A stretch of 64,000 nucleotides of DNA from Hyphomicrobiales bacterium (GCA_016185245.1 JACPNZ010000016.1:124001-188000), one strand, 5' to 3'; positions 54,514-63,050 are shown, numbered from the stretch's first letter. The notes: generated from the sequence alone by a model not told the origin. Numbers and translations are program-made.

Positions 54514-55081
54514 GAAATCTCCCGACATCGGCGCGCGCCTCAAGGCGCTGCGCAAGGAGCGTGGGGCTTCGCTCGCCGAGCTGGCGAGAGCGACCGGCGT
54601 CTCGGAAGCGACCCTGTCGCGGGTCGAGAACGGCCAGTCGCTGGTCAGCGCCCACCATCTCTATCAGCTCTCCCGCACCCTCGGCGTCGACATCACCGCC
54701 TTCTTCGAGGCGGGCGGCAAGACACTCGCCGGCGGCATCCGCTCCATCTGCCGCAGGGGCGACGGCGTTCCCCTCTCCACCGCCCGCTACGAGGCCCAGG
54801 TGCTGTGCACCGACATCGCCGCTAAGCACATGCATCCGGCGATCAACACCGTCACCATCGCCTCGCTCGCCGAAGCCGGCGGCTTCTCGCGCCACGACGG
54901 CGAGGAATTCCTCCATGTCCTGTTGGGCCGGCTCCTGCTGGTCACCGAGTTCTACGAGCCGCTGCTGCTCGAAACCGGAGACAGCGTCTATTTCGACAGC
55001 CACATGGGCCACGCCTATCTCTCGCCCGATGGCCGACCGGTGCAGATTTTGGTGATCGCCACCACCGAGCCGCCGAAATGA
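54500..55081 (+). CDS. XRE-family regulator with C-terminal cupin domain
   Basis: A 193-residue regulator. The N-terminal HTH is IGARLKALRKERGASLAELARATGVSEATLSRVENGQ (quoted here in parts: recognition helix SEATLSRVENGQ). The C-terminal cupin sensor (~110-190) has EEFLHVLLGRLLLVTE and LETGDSVYFDSHMGHAY. Regulators of this type often sit next to catabolic genes and sense the substrate through the cupin. Its gene lies within the hyuAB operon, and the tandem palindromes at 50710-50746 are its likely target. Overlaps the SRPBCC gene by ATGA. Confidence 0.9.
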   Translation: MNRPEKSPDIGARLKALRKERGASLAELARATGVSEATLSRVENGQSLVSAHHLYQLSRTLGVDITAFFEAGGKTLAGGIRSICRRGDGVPLSTARYEAQVLCTDIAAKHMHPAINTVTIASLAEAGGFSRHDGEEFLHVLLGRLLLVTEFYEPLLLETGDSVYFDSHMGHAYLSPDGRPVQILVIATTEPPK

Positions 55082-55512
55082 CCGCCGGCCAGTCCCACAT
55101 CGCGTCGATCATGGTGAACAAGGACGCCGCCCAGGTCTTCGCCTTCATGGCCGATCCGGCGAAACTCAACCGCTGGTCCTTCGGCACCTGGGAAACCGAG
55201 GTGGCGCCAGATGGCCTGGTCACCGGCACGAGTATATTCGACGGCAACAAAATTCTCGTCCGCATCGATGCCGATCGCGAACGTCTCTCCATCGACTACC
55301 GGTTGGGCGCCGATCCGGCCAGGCTCGTCCCGCGCGTCACTGTCCGTATCATCCCCGGCGCCAACCTCGGCCTCGATGCCGGACACTGCGTCCTCACCTT
55401 CATCGCCTGGCGCTCATCAGCCATGGACGACGATCGCTGGCGGCGTCTGACCTCCTCCCACGAATTCGAAGTGGTGCTGATCAAGAACCTTCTCGAGAAC
55501 GACCGGGCCTAG
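55078..55512 (+). CDS. SRPBCC (START-like) small-molecule-binding protein
   Basis: A 144-residue protein with the SRPBCC pattern: beta strand IASIMVNKDAAQVFAFMADPAKLNRWSFG, then the GTWETEV strand, a central DYRLGADP strand, and a C-terminal long helix (DDDRWRRLTSSHEFEVVLIKNLLEN). Members bind hydrophobic ligands in a cavity; some are cyclases, hydrolases or oxygenase parts. Here it is the last gene of the hyuAB operon (ATGA junction) and may bind or process the pathway compound. Its end overlaps the convergent kynB by 4 bp. Confidence 0.78.
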   Translation: MTAGQSHIASIMVNKDAAQVFAFMADPAKLNRWSFGTWETEVAPDGLVTGTSIFDGNKILVRIDADRERLSIDYRLGADPARLVPRVTVRIIPGANLGLDAGHCVLTFIAWRSSAMDDDRWRRLTSSHEFEVVLIKNLLENDRA

Positions 55513-56129
55513 AGCCTTCGCAGCACCGCCCTGACCGGTGCCGCATCGAGGTTCTCGAAGCGCAGCGGCAGCGCGATCAGTTCGTAATCGCCCGGCGCCA
55601 CATGGGCGAGCACCAGGTTTTCCAGAATGCGCATGTCGGCGGCCCTTGCCGCCGTATGCGCCGGCAGCGCCTTCGAGGTTTCCGGATCGACCGACGGCGT
55701 ATCGATGCCGACCAATGTCACACCCCGCGCGGCCAGCAGCTCGACCGTTTCAGCCGCCAGCGCCCGGAAGCCCGTGGGCCACACTCGCGGGTCCCACCCG
55801 TCCATCAGCCGCAGCAGCACGCGGGGCGGCACGCCACCGAGAAACCGCGCCACGGCCTCGGGCCCGCACAATGCCGAACTCCCCCGTGCGTCGATGACCC
55901 GGCAGGGTCCGACGAACGGATCGAGTCCCAGCCCGCCGATGGCAACACCCTTGGCATCGTAATGCAGCGGTGCATCGGCATGGGTTCCGCAATGGCTGGA
56001 GAAGGCAACCCGCGCCACATTCACCGGACACCCTGGGCCGATGGCGAAGGTCTGGCGCTCCTCGTAGGGCGCATCGCCGGGAAAGCGCGCCATTCCCGGC
56101 GCCAGCGGCTGCGAGATATCGATGATCAT
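55509..56129 (-). CDS. kynB: N-formylkynurenine formamidase KynB
   Basis: A 206-residue cyclase-family metallohydrolase with the zinc motif His46-x3-His50-x-Asp52 (SSHCGTHADAPLHY) and the start MIIDISQPLAPGMARFPGD typical of bacterial KynB. It hydrolyses N-formyl-L-kynurenine to kynurenine and formate. It lies directly after and overlaps kynU (ATGA), so the two enzymes catalyse consecutive steps, giving anthranilate and alanine. No tryptophan 2,3-dioxygenase (kynA) gene is in the window. Confidence 0.93.
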   Translation of the reverse strand: MIIDISQPLAPGMARFPGDAPYEERQTFAIGPGCPVNVARVAFSSHCGTHADAPLHYDAKGVAIGGLGLDPFVGPCRVIDARGSSALCGPEAVARFLGGVPPRVLLRLMDGWDPRVWPTGFRALAAETVELLAARGVTLVGIDTPSVDPETSKALPAHTAARAADMRILENLVLAHVAPGDYELIALPLRFENLDAAPVRAVLRRL

Positions 56130-57358
56130 GTCACCGCCTTGCGGTCGAGAAACTCCGGCCTATCCCACAGGTGCTGGTCAAGAATATCGGCCAGCCGGTC
56201 GACCGCGTCCCACACATCGGTGAAAGACGTATAGAGCGGCGTGAAACCGAAGCGGATCACGTCGGGGGCGCGGAAATCGCCGACCACCTTGCTGGCGATC
56301 AGCGCCTGCATCACCGCATAGCCTTCGGGGCAGCCGAGCGACACATGCGAGCCGCGCTCCCGCCAGTCGCCGGGCCCCATGAGCTTGACACCGTGCCGCC
56401 CGCAGCGCTCGACCGCCAGATCGGCGAAGAGCCGGCACAGCGCCAGCGATTTCTTGCGCACCGCCTGCATGTCGATGCCGTCCCATGGATCGAGCGCCGC
56501 ATCGAGCGCCGCCAGCGAAAGGATGGGCTGGGTGCCGCACTGGTTGCGGACGATGCCGGGTGCCGGCCGGTAGTCGAGATCGAAGGCAAAGGGTGCCGCA
56601 TGACCCCACCAGCCGGCGAGCGGTGGCACGATCTTTTCCTGCAGGTCGGGCCGCACGTAGAGAAAACCCGGCGCTCCCGGCCCACCATTGAGATATTTGT
56701 AGGTGCAGCCGAGTGCCAAGTCGGCATCGGCGGCGGCGAGATCGACCGGCATGGCGCCGGCCGAATGTGCGAGATCCCAGATGGTCAGGGCCCCGGCCTT
56801 GTGGGCCACTTCCGTTACCGCCTTCATGTCATGGAGCCTGGCCGTGCGGTAGTCGACTTCGGTCAACATCACCACCGCCACCCTCTCGTCGATTGCGTCC
56901 AGCACCTCGTCCGGCTCGACCACGCGCAGCTCGTGTCCGACATTCAGGAGATCGCGCAAGCCTTGCGCCACATAGAGGTCCGAGGGGAAATTGCCGCTGT
57001 CGGAGAGAATGACCTTGCGCCCCGGCCTGAGCTTTACCGCCGCCCCCAGAAGTTTGAACAGATTGACCGAGATGGTGTCGCCGGCAATGACACTGCCGGG
57101 TGGCGCGCCGATCAGCTTGGCGATGCGGTCGCCCACCTTGCGCGGCAGGTCGAACCAGCCATGGACGTTCCACGAGGTGATGAGGTCCTGCCCCCACTCC
57201 TTGCCGATCACCTCGGCGATCCTTGCTCCCACATGGCGCGGCAAGATCCCCAGCGAATTGCCGTCGAGATAGATCATCCCCTCGGGCAACACAAAACGCT
57301 GCCGCATCGGGCCGAGCGGATCGGCGCGGTCGAGGGCCTGGCAGTCGGCGCGTTTCAT
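56126..57358 (-). CDS. kynU: kynureninase KynU
   Basis: A 410-residue PLP enzyme with the full kynureninase pattern: LDGNSLGILP (31-40), DSGNFPSDLYV, WDLAHSAGAMPVD with Asp195, Lys221 in GCTYKYLNGGPGAP, and the active-site loop GWWGHAAPFAFDLDY...GIVRNQCGTQP. It cleaves kynurenine to anthranilate and L-alanine. ATG 57358 overlaps the stop of the PP2C-like gene (ATGA); the longer in-frame start at 57424 is unlikely. This is the canonical copy; a divergent paralog lies at 49447-50682. Confidence 0.94.
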   Translation of the reverse strand: MKRADCQALDRADPLGPMRQRFVLPEGMIYLDGNSLGILPRHVGARIAEVIGKEWGQDLITSWNVHGWFDLPRKVGDRIAKLIGAPPGSVIAGDTISVNLFKLLGAAVKLRPGRKVILSDSGNFPSDLYVAQGLRDLLNVGHELRVVEPDEVLDAIDERVAVVMLTEVDYRTARLHDMKAVTEVAHKAGALTIWDLAHSAGAMPVDLAAADADLALGCTYKYLNGGPGAPGFLYVRPDLQEKIVPPLAGWWGHAAPFAFDLDYRPAPGIVRNQCGTQPILSLAALDAALDPWDGIDMQAVRKKSLALCRLFADLAVERCGRHGVKLMGPGDWRERGSHVSLGCPEGYAVMQALIASKVVGDFRAPDVIRFGFTPLYTSFTDVWDAVDRLADILDQHLWDRPEFLDRKAVT

Positions 57359-58212
57359 CGGGAACCCCGCAGCATCACCGCCGTTGCATCGTCGGCCGGC
57401 TTGAACCGGGGATAAGTCTGGCATGCGGGATCGCCCGCTTCAACCGCTCGCAGTGCCGCCAGCACCCGGGCCACGCCACCCGCCTCCCCGGAAGTCGCGA
57501 ACAGCGACTGGTCATCATACAGCCGGTAGTGATCGACCGCCCGGTAATATCCATCCGTACACAGAAGAATATCCCCGGGCAACCCCAGATCGAGATACTC
57601 GGCATATGCTGTGGCGGCGGCGCTGGCCTCGAGGATGCCGTAGCCACCCGGCGTATTGCGGCCGGCCCGGCCCTTTTTGAGTTGCGGGGCAAATTCGGCG
57701 AGCAGCGTCTTCACGTCGAGCACGCCTGCTGCCCGGCGCTTCGCCGCCTCACCCGCCAGCCAATGGTCGAAGGAGTTATTGGGCGAGGCGACGGCCAGCC
57801 GGTGAGCGCCGTCGGTGTTGCGCACCATCAGGCAGGAATCGCCCAGCCGCAGGGCCTTCCACCCGTAGCCATAGCGCTTCGCCAGGACCAGGCAGGCGGC
57901 CGGCGGATCGTAATCCGCTGGAAGTGCAAGGCCGGCCGAAATGCCGTGCCAGTCGGCAATCAGACCTTTGACCAACTGCGCCAAAATTTCGCCAAGCGGC
58001 AGATTGCCTCCGGCAAGGCGAAGGAGATGCCCATGAGCGCGGCCCACCAGCCAGGCCGCATCGCTGTCGCCCATCAGATAGTTCCGCCCATTGATGCCGG
58101 TGACGCCGTCGAAAACCCAGGCCGCGGTCACATCTTCGGGGCTGCCGAGAAAGCCCCAGCCATCCTCGTTGACGGCGCCACTTCTCTCCGAAACAGCACC
58201 GGCAAGCCTCAA
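57355..58212 (-). CDS. PP2C-like Ser/Thr phosphatase domain protein
   Basis: A 285-residue protein built like a compact PP2C phosphatase: SERSGAVNEDGWGF (in place of the usual N-x-D motif), AAWVFDGVTG (metal Asp-Gly), LRLGDSCLMV, ILLCTDGYYRAVD (Asp-Gly) and PADDATAVML (the final Asp). The metal-binding Asp positions are kept, so it may be active. It is unusual in an operon of amino-sugar and kynurenine enzymes. The most upstream coupled start is TTG at 58212, overlapping the previous stop (TTGA). The target protein or small molecule is unknown. Confidence 0.78.
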   Translation of the reverse strand: MRLAGAVSERSGAVNEDGWGFLGSPEDVTAAWVFDGVTGINGRNYLMGDSDAAWLVGRAHGHLLRLAGGNLPLGEILAQLVKGLIADWHGISAGLALPADYDPPAACLVLAKRYGYGWKALRLGDSCLMVRNTDGAHRLAVASPNNSFDHWLAGEAAKRRAAGVLDVKTLLAEFAPQLKKGRAGRNTPGGYGILEASAAATAYAEYLDLGLPGDILLCTDGYYRAVDHYRLYDDQSLFATSGEAGGVARVLAALRAVEAGDPACQTYPRFKPADDATAVMLRGSR

Positions 58213-59273
58213 AGCCGCACCACCTCGCCGGTCTTGACGCTTTCATCCGCCGCCAGCACGATTCGCAGCGAATTGATCGCATCCGCCACATGGGCCGACA
58301 TGTCGCGGTCGTGACGGATCGCATCGAGGAAAATCTCCTGCTCGCGGTTACACAGCTCCTGGTGGCCCGGCTCGTCATCCATGCGGATCACCTCGTCGGG
58401 GCTGGCGAACCTGCCTTCGGGTGTGAGCAGTGCATGATGCAGCCGCAGGGCGCTGGTCCGGGTGTGGCTGTCGATGTCGGAGGACTCGATCTTCGATTCC
58501 TCCATGGCGATCGACACGCAGCCCCTGGGCCCGATCATATCTTTGACGAAGAACGCCGTCTCGCTCATCATCGGCCCCCAGCCCGCCTCGTACCAGCCGA
58601 CCGAACCGTCGTCGAAGGTGACATGCAGATGGCCGTAATTATACATGCGCTCATGCACTTCGCTGGTGAGCCGCGCCCCCACCGCATGGACGCTCACAGG
58701 CCTGGCACCGGTCACCTGGCACATCACATCGACATAATGCACCCCGCAGTCGACGATCGGGCTGATCGAATTCATCAGATGCTTGTGCACCGCCCATTGT
58801 GGGCCCGACGACTGCTGGTTGAGGTTCATCCGCATGACCAGCGGCTTGCCGAGCGTCTTGCCCACCTCGACGAACTTGATCCACGAGGGATGGACTCGCA
58901 ATATATAGCCGATCACCAGCTTCTTGCCTGATGCCTTGGCCAGCCGGGCGATGTCCTCGGCCTCGGCCACCGTGTCGGCCAAGGGTTTCTCGATGAAGAT
59001 ATGACAGCCCGCCTTCAGCGCCATGCGGGCGAAGGCGGCATGGGTGTCGGGCCAGGTGTTGATCGACACGGCATCGGGCTTCACCTCGCTGAGCGCCTCG
59101 GCGAAGTCGGCAAACAGCGGCACGTCGGGAAACTCGTTACGTAGATCCTCGCGGGCGGCGATGTCGCGGGTGCATAGCCCGGCGATTTTGAACCCCTTGA
59201 TGCTGCGATAGGCCCTGGCATGGCTCATCCCCATGTTGCCCAGCCCCACCACCAATACGCTGACCGGTTTCAT
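58209..59273 (-). CDS. Gfo/Idh/MocA family oxidoreductase in the amino-sugar operon
   Basis: A 354-residue NAD(P)-dependent oxidoreductase with the Rossmann start VSVLVVGLGNMGMSHARAY, INTWPDTHAAFARMAL, the catalytic-type EKPLADT, and a C-terminal domain with NSISPIVDCGVHYVDVMCQV (His near the active site). ATG 59273 overlaps the nagA stop by ATGA. It probably oxidises or reduces a sugar derived from cell-wall turnover, but the substrate cannot be named. It is not closely similar to the other family member at 14260-15408. Confidence 0.9.
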   Translation of the reverse strand: MKPVSVLVVGLGNMGMSHARAYRSIKGFKIAGLCTRDIAAREDLRNEFPDVPLFADFAEALSEVKPDAVSINTWPDTHAAFARMALKAGCHIFIEKPLADTVAEAEDIARLAKASGKKLVIGYILRVHPSWIKFVEVGKTLGKPLVMRMNLNQQSSGPQWAVHKHLMNSISPIVDCGVHYVDVMCQVTGARPVSVHAVGARLTSEVHERMYNYGHLHVTFDDGSVGWYEAGWGPMMSETAFFVKDMIGPRGCVSIAMEESKIESSDIDSHTRTSALRLHHALLTPEGRFASPDEVIRMDDEPGHQELCNREQEIFLDAIRHDRDMSAHVADAINSLRIVLAADESVKTGEVVRL

Positions 59274-60391
59274 CTGCCCTCGATCCATGTTTGGCGAACC
59301 GCAAGATCATCACTCAAATGTACAAGGCTCGCAAGGAAGTCCGCGCGAATACGGCCAAGCTCATGGTCGCGGCGCAGGAATGCAGCCGGCGCCAGCGATG
59401 CCATCGTCAATGCGTCCTCAAGCCTGACGCCGAGCTGCGTCATGCAATAGCGCACCGCCTCGTCCATGGTGAGATTGGAGCCCGCCAGCGTGCCGTCGGC
59501 CAGTTGCAGCCGCCCATGCTCGCGCCGCACCTCACGGCCTTGTAACGTAAAATGGTCGGGCCCGCCCGCCGCCGTCGGCATGGCATCGGTCACCAGCATG
59601 ATGCGGGACCTTGGCTTGGCCGCCAGCACCACCCGCATGGCCGCGTCATGCACATGGAAGCCGTCGGCGATGAGGCCGACGAAGCATTCCCGGTCGGCGA
59701 GTGCGGCTCCCACCATGCCGGGCTCGCGTCCGTTCATCTGGCTCATGGCGTTGAAAATATGGGTGAAGGCGCGGGCGCCTGCCGTCAGCGCTACGCTGGC
59801 CTCCTCGCAAGTCGCCTCCGCATGACCGAGGCTCACCAGCACGCCGCGCTCCGCTAGTTGCTTCACCAGCGCCGGCGGAACCCGGTTCGGCGCCAGCGTC
59901 AGCATCACCGCGCCGCAATCCGCCGCGGCTATCTTCTCAACGTCGCCGACGGTCATCGCGCGAATGAACCGCGCCTCATGCGCTCCCTTCCGCGCCACAT
60001 CGAGAAACGGCCCCTCGATGTGGATGCCGAGCACGCCGGGAACGGCACCGGCCTTCACCGCCGCGATTGCCGCCGCCGTCACTTCCGGCGCATCGGTGAT
60101 GACCGTTGGCAGCAGCCCCGTCGTGCCGAAGGCCCGATGCGACTCGGCGATGCGGCGCACCGTCTCAACACTCGGCCGATCGTTGAGCAGCGCGCCGCCG
60201 CCGCCATTGACTTGCACGTCGATAAATCCCGGCGCCAAAACGCCGCCCTCGAGCTTGCGGCGTTCGATACTACCCGGGACTTCGGCCTCGGCACAGACAG
60301 CGGCAATCCGCCCCCCGTCGATGACGACCGCCATCCCATCGCGCATTGCTTCGCCGTCGAATAGCCGGGCGCCAGTCAGCGCAAAAGCCAT
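59270..60391 (-). CDS. nagA: N-acetylglucosamine-6-phosphate deacetylase NagA
   Basis: A 373-residue amidohydrolase. Metal and catalytic residues are visible as Glu126 (HIEGPFLD), His190 (SLGHAEA), His211 (FTHIFNAM) and Asp269 (VTDAMPT). PGFIDVQVNGGGG (54-66) and the C-terminal GSNLTMDEAVRYC also fit NagA. It removes acetate from GlcNAc-6-P to give GlcN-6-P. The start shares one base with the stop of the SIS gene (TGATG), and the end overlaps the oxidoreductase gene. Confidence 0.95.
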   Translation of the reverse strand: MAFALTGARLFDGEAMRDGMAVVIDGGRIAAVCAEAEVPGSIERRKLEGGVLAPGFIDVQVNGGGGALLNDRPSVETVRRIAESHRAFGTTGLLPTVITDAPEVTAAAIAAVKAGAVPGVLGIHIEGPFLDVARKGAHEARFIRAMTVGDVEKIAAADCGAVMLTLAPNRVPPALVKQLAERGVLVSLGHAEATCEEASVALTAGARAFTHIFNAMSQMNGREPGMVGAALADRECFVGLIADGFHVHDAAMRVVLAAKPRSRIMLVTDAMPTAAGGPDHFTLQGREVRREHGRLQLADGTLAGSNLTMDEAVRYCMTQLGVRLEDALTMASLAPAAFLRRDHELGRIRADFLASLVHLSDDLAVRQTWIEGR

Positions 60392-61395
60392 CACAGGGTC
60401 TCCGTCACTTTCTTCAGGAGCCGCGGCCGGTCGGGATCGCGGCCCAAGGCCTGGGCCGTGGCCTCGACAAAGCGATAAGCGGTCTGCACCATGGCAATGG
60501 GATCGAGCAACGGATTTGTGCTGCGCGCATAGGGAAGTCCACCCTCCTCCACCACCAGCACGCTCGCACCTGTCGCCCGGATTTTCGCCATCGCCTCGCG
60601 CGACGAAGCCCGCGACGGATCTTCCGGCGAATAGGCCAGTAGCGGAAAGCCCGCTCCTAGGAGTTCCAGCGGCCCATGCATCACCTCGGCGATCGAATAG
60701 GCCTCGGCATGGATGGCGCAGGTTTCCTTGAGCTTGAGGGCGGTTTCCGAAGCGATTGGGAGCGATGGCCCCCGCCCGACCACATAGAGCGACTCCGCCC
60801 CCTTCGCCAGGGCCACTGCCGCCGGCCAGTCGATGCGCGCGGCTTGCCTCAAGACTTCCGGCAAGGCGCCCAAACCCGCTAGCAAATCCTTGCGCTCGAG
60901 CCAATGGGCGACGATCGCCGCTCCCGCGGCCAGCGACACGATGAAGGATTTGGTGGCGGCGACACTCAGTTCCGGCCCGGCATGGAGCGGCAGGCAGATG
61001 TCGGCAGCTCTTGCCGCCGGCGAATCCTCGACATTGACCACCGCCACGGTAAAGGCCCCGGCTTTGCGTGCGCCCTCCTGGAGCGCCACGATGTCCGGGC
61101 TCTTGCCCGATTGTGACACGGTAAGGCACAGCGCATCTTTCGCTTTGAGCTTCGCGCCATAGACCGACACAACCGAAGCCCCCATCGAACAACAGGGAAT
61201 GCCGAGCAGGATTTCGGCGAGATACTTGAAATAGCCCGCCGCGTGATCGGAACTGCCGCGCGCCGAGGTGATGATAACCGGCGGCGGCCGAAGCCTCAGT
61301 CTCGCACCGATTTCGGCCAGTGCCGAGCCATTGCGGTCGAGAAAGCGGGCAACCGCTTCAGGTGCTTCGGCAGCCTCCCTTGCCATGTGGCTCAT
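60391..61395 (-). CDS. SIS-domain glucosamine-6-phosphate deaminase, NagB-II type
   Basis: A 334-residue protein with two SIS sugar-phosphate isomerase domains (ITSARGSSDHAAGYFKYLAE and LYVVGRGPSLPIASETALKLKETC) and no glutaminase domain. In NagA operons this architecture is the NagB-II deaminase, turning GlcN-6-P into fructose-6-P and ammonia; AgaS-like or GlmS-like isomerases look similar. Context (nagA, nagQ, GlcNAc kinase) supports NagB-II. Coupled by ATGA to the regulator gene upstream. Confidence 0.88.
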   Translation of the reverse strand: MSHMAREAAEAPEAVARFLDRNGSALAEIGARLRLRPPPVIITSARGSSDHAAGYFKYLAEILLGIPCCSMGASVVSVYGAKLKAKDALCLTVSQSGKSPDIVALQEGARKAGAFTVAVVNVEDSPAARAADICLPLHAGPELSVAATKSFIVSLAAGAAIVAHWLERKDLLAGLGALPEVLRQAARIDWPAAVALAKGAESLYVVGRGPSLPIASETALKLKETCAIHAEAYSIAEVMHGPLELLGAGFPLLAYSPEDPSRASSREAMAKIRATGASVLVVEEGGLPYARSTNPLLDPIAMVQTAYRFVEATAQALGRDPDRPRLLKKVTETL

Positions 61396-62162
61396 GCTGG
61401 GGCTCCTGCAGCGATGGTGAGTTCGGCGACGAAATCATAACTGTCGCCGCGATAATGCGAGCGGGTGTATTCGACGATGCGCCCGTCGGGAAGATACGAG
61501 ATGCGCTCGATGAACAAGGCCGGGCTGCCGTCGGGAAGATCGAGAAGCTCGGCCTCGCGGGCGTTGAGGGCGGTGGCATGGAGCCGCTGCAAAGCCCTCA
61601 CCGGCCTGACGCCGCGGGCTTCGAGGGCGGCATAGAGCGAGCCTTCCACTGCCTTGGGTTCGGGCAGGAAATGCTGCGGAATGACAGCGAGTTCGATCGC
61701 CATCGGCACACCATCGGCCCGCCTGAGGCGATGAAAGCGCGAGACGAGTTCCCCCGGCGAGATCGACAGTTTCAGCGCTTCCTCCGGCGTCGGCAGTCCG
61801 ACCGACCGGTCGAGCCAGTCGGCATCGGTCTTGAGCCCGCGCAGCTGCATGTCCTGGGTGAAGCTGGTCAACCGCGACAAGGGCTGCTCGATCCGCCGGC
61901 TCTTGCCGTTGACATAGGTGCCGGAGCCGCGGCGCTGCACCAGCACCCCTTCCGCCACCAGCTCGCTGAACGCCTTGCGCACGGTGACGCGTGAGACATG
62001 CAGAAGCTCGGCCACGTCGCGCTCGCCCGGAATGGCATCGCCCTCCTTGAGATCGCCCGCCGTCACCGCTTCCCGCACCAGCTTCTTCACCTGGATATAG
62101 AGGGGCGCACTGCTGCCAGGCTCGAAGCGCGTCAAATCGAAGATCGCCTGCATGACGTTCAT
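61392..62162 (-). CDS. nagQ: GntR/HutC-family regulator NagQ
   Basis: A 256-residue regulator with an N-terminal winged HTH (PLYIQVKKLVREAV; GERDVAELLHVSRVTVRKAFSEL; RRGSGTYVNG) and a UTRA effector domain (SRFHRLRRADGVPMAIELAVIPQ; EYTRSHYRGDSYDF). The UTRA domain of this group binds phosphorylated amino sugars. Tandem TGGTATT-N4-TGGTATT boxes stand before both divergent transcripts, the pattern I associate with NagQ sites. ATG 62162 overlaps the kinase stop (ATGA). Confidence 0.88.
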   Translation of the reverse strand: MNVMQAIFDLTRFEPGSSAPLYIQVKKLVREAVTAGDLKEGDAIPGERDVAELLHVSRVTVRKAFSELVAEGVLVQRRGSGTYVNGKSRRIEQPLSRLTSFTQDMQLRGLKTDADWLDRSVGLPTPEEALKLSISPGELVSRFHRLRRADGVPMAIELAVIPQHFLPEPKAVEGSLYAALEARGVRPVRALQRLHATALNAREAELLDLPDGSPALFIERISYLPDGRIVEYTRSHYRGDSYDFVAELTIAAGAPA

Positions 62163-63043
62163 GACCAGCGCTCCGCAAGCCCACGCGCTTTGCGCGCCAT
62201 CATGATGGCGCCGTCCATGGCATCGGCTTCGGGCGGCGTCAGCGCCCGCTTCACGTCGGCATCGAGATAGGGCGGATAGACCTGGGCCAGCCCGCCGAGC
62301 AGGCTGAGGCGTGCAGCCCCCCGCGCCAGCAGCGCCCGGCCCAGATTGGAGATCGCCGCCGCCCCCTCGATCACGATGGTCATGCCGTGCACGTCGCCCT
62401 TCGCCGCGCAGTCGAAGACCAGGGGCGCCATGCGGGCATAGTCGGCGGGCACCGCCTTCTCCGACCAGCGCGACAGGTCGAAGCGCGTGGCGCCCACCTG
62501 GCGCAGAACATTGTCGATAAGTGGTGTAGGCTGCAGCAACCCGTCGATTGCCAAGGCGGCGCGCCTCACCGCGTGATGCCCGAGCCAGGCGCCGGAACCG
62601 TGGTCGCCGAGGGCAAAGCCCCAGCCCCCCACCATGTGACGCGCTCCTCCGATCACCGCAAAGCCGATCGAGCCGGTGCCGGCGATGACGATGCCGCCGT
62701 CGCCGCCGCCGAAGGCCCCGACCTGGGCGGCATAGGCGTCGTTGTCGGCAATGACCGAGGCGAAGGGCAGTTTCGCCGCCTCGATCCGCTCGGCCCCCAC
62801 CGAAGTGACGATGCCGGCGAGCCCCAGCCCGGCATGAAGCTCCGTGGTCGGAACATTCGCCTGAGCCGCGGCTTGCGCGGCGGTGGCGACGATGCTGGCG
62901 ATGGCGCCGTCGAAATTCTGATAGATGTTGGAGGAGCCCCCCACCGCCTCGCCGCGGAGAACCCCCGCGCCATCGCGGATACGAGCCCGGCAACGGCTGC
63001 CGCCACCATCGATTCCAAGAAACACCTGTCCACCCTGGATCAT
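62159..63043 (-). CDS. N-acetylglucosamine kinase (BadF/BadG/BcrA ATPase family)
   Basis: A 294-residue actin-fold sugar kinase: phosphate-1 loop VFLGIDGGGSRCRARI, IADNDAYAA, GIVIAGTGSIGFAV (phosphate-2/adenosine region), GDHGSGAWLG and a C-terminal domain. Proteins of this family next to nagA/murQ phosphorylate GlcNAc (some also MurNAc or GlcN). It is the first gene of the eight-gene minus-strand operon. ATG 63043 is directly downstream of a tandem NagQ box. No importer gene for the free sugar is in the window. Confidence 0.88.
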   Translation of the reverse strand: MIQGGQVFLGIDGGGSRCRARIRDGAGVLRGEAVGGSSNIYQNFDGAIASIVATAAQAAAQANVPTTELHAGLGLAGIVTSVGAERIEAAKLPFASVIADNDAYAAQVGAFGGGDGGIVIAGTGSIGFAVIGGARHMVGGWGFALGDHGSGAWLGHHAVRRAALAIDGLLQPTPLIDNVLRQVGATRFDLSRWSEKAVPADYARMAPLVFDCAAKGDVHGMTIVIEGAAAISNLGRALLARGAARLSLLGGLAQVYPPYLDADVKRALTPPEADAMDGAIMMARKARGLAERWS

Positions 63044-63050
63044 GGCATAT

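Noticed and set aside
49447-57358. Recent duplication of kynureninase
   Set aside because: The two proteins differ strongly outside the cofactor-binding motifs and lie in unrelated operons, so recent duplication is unlikely.
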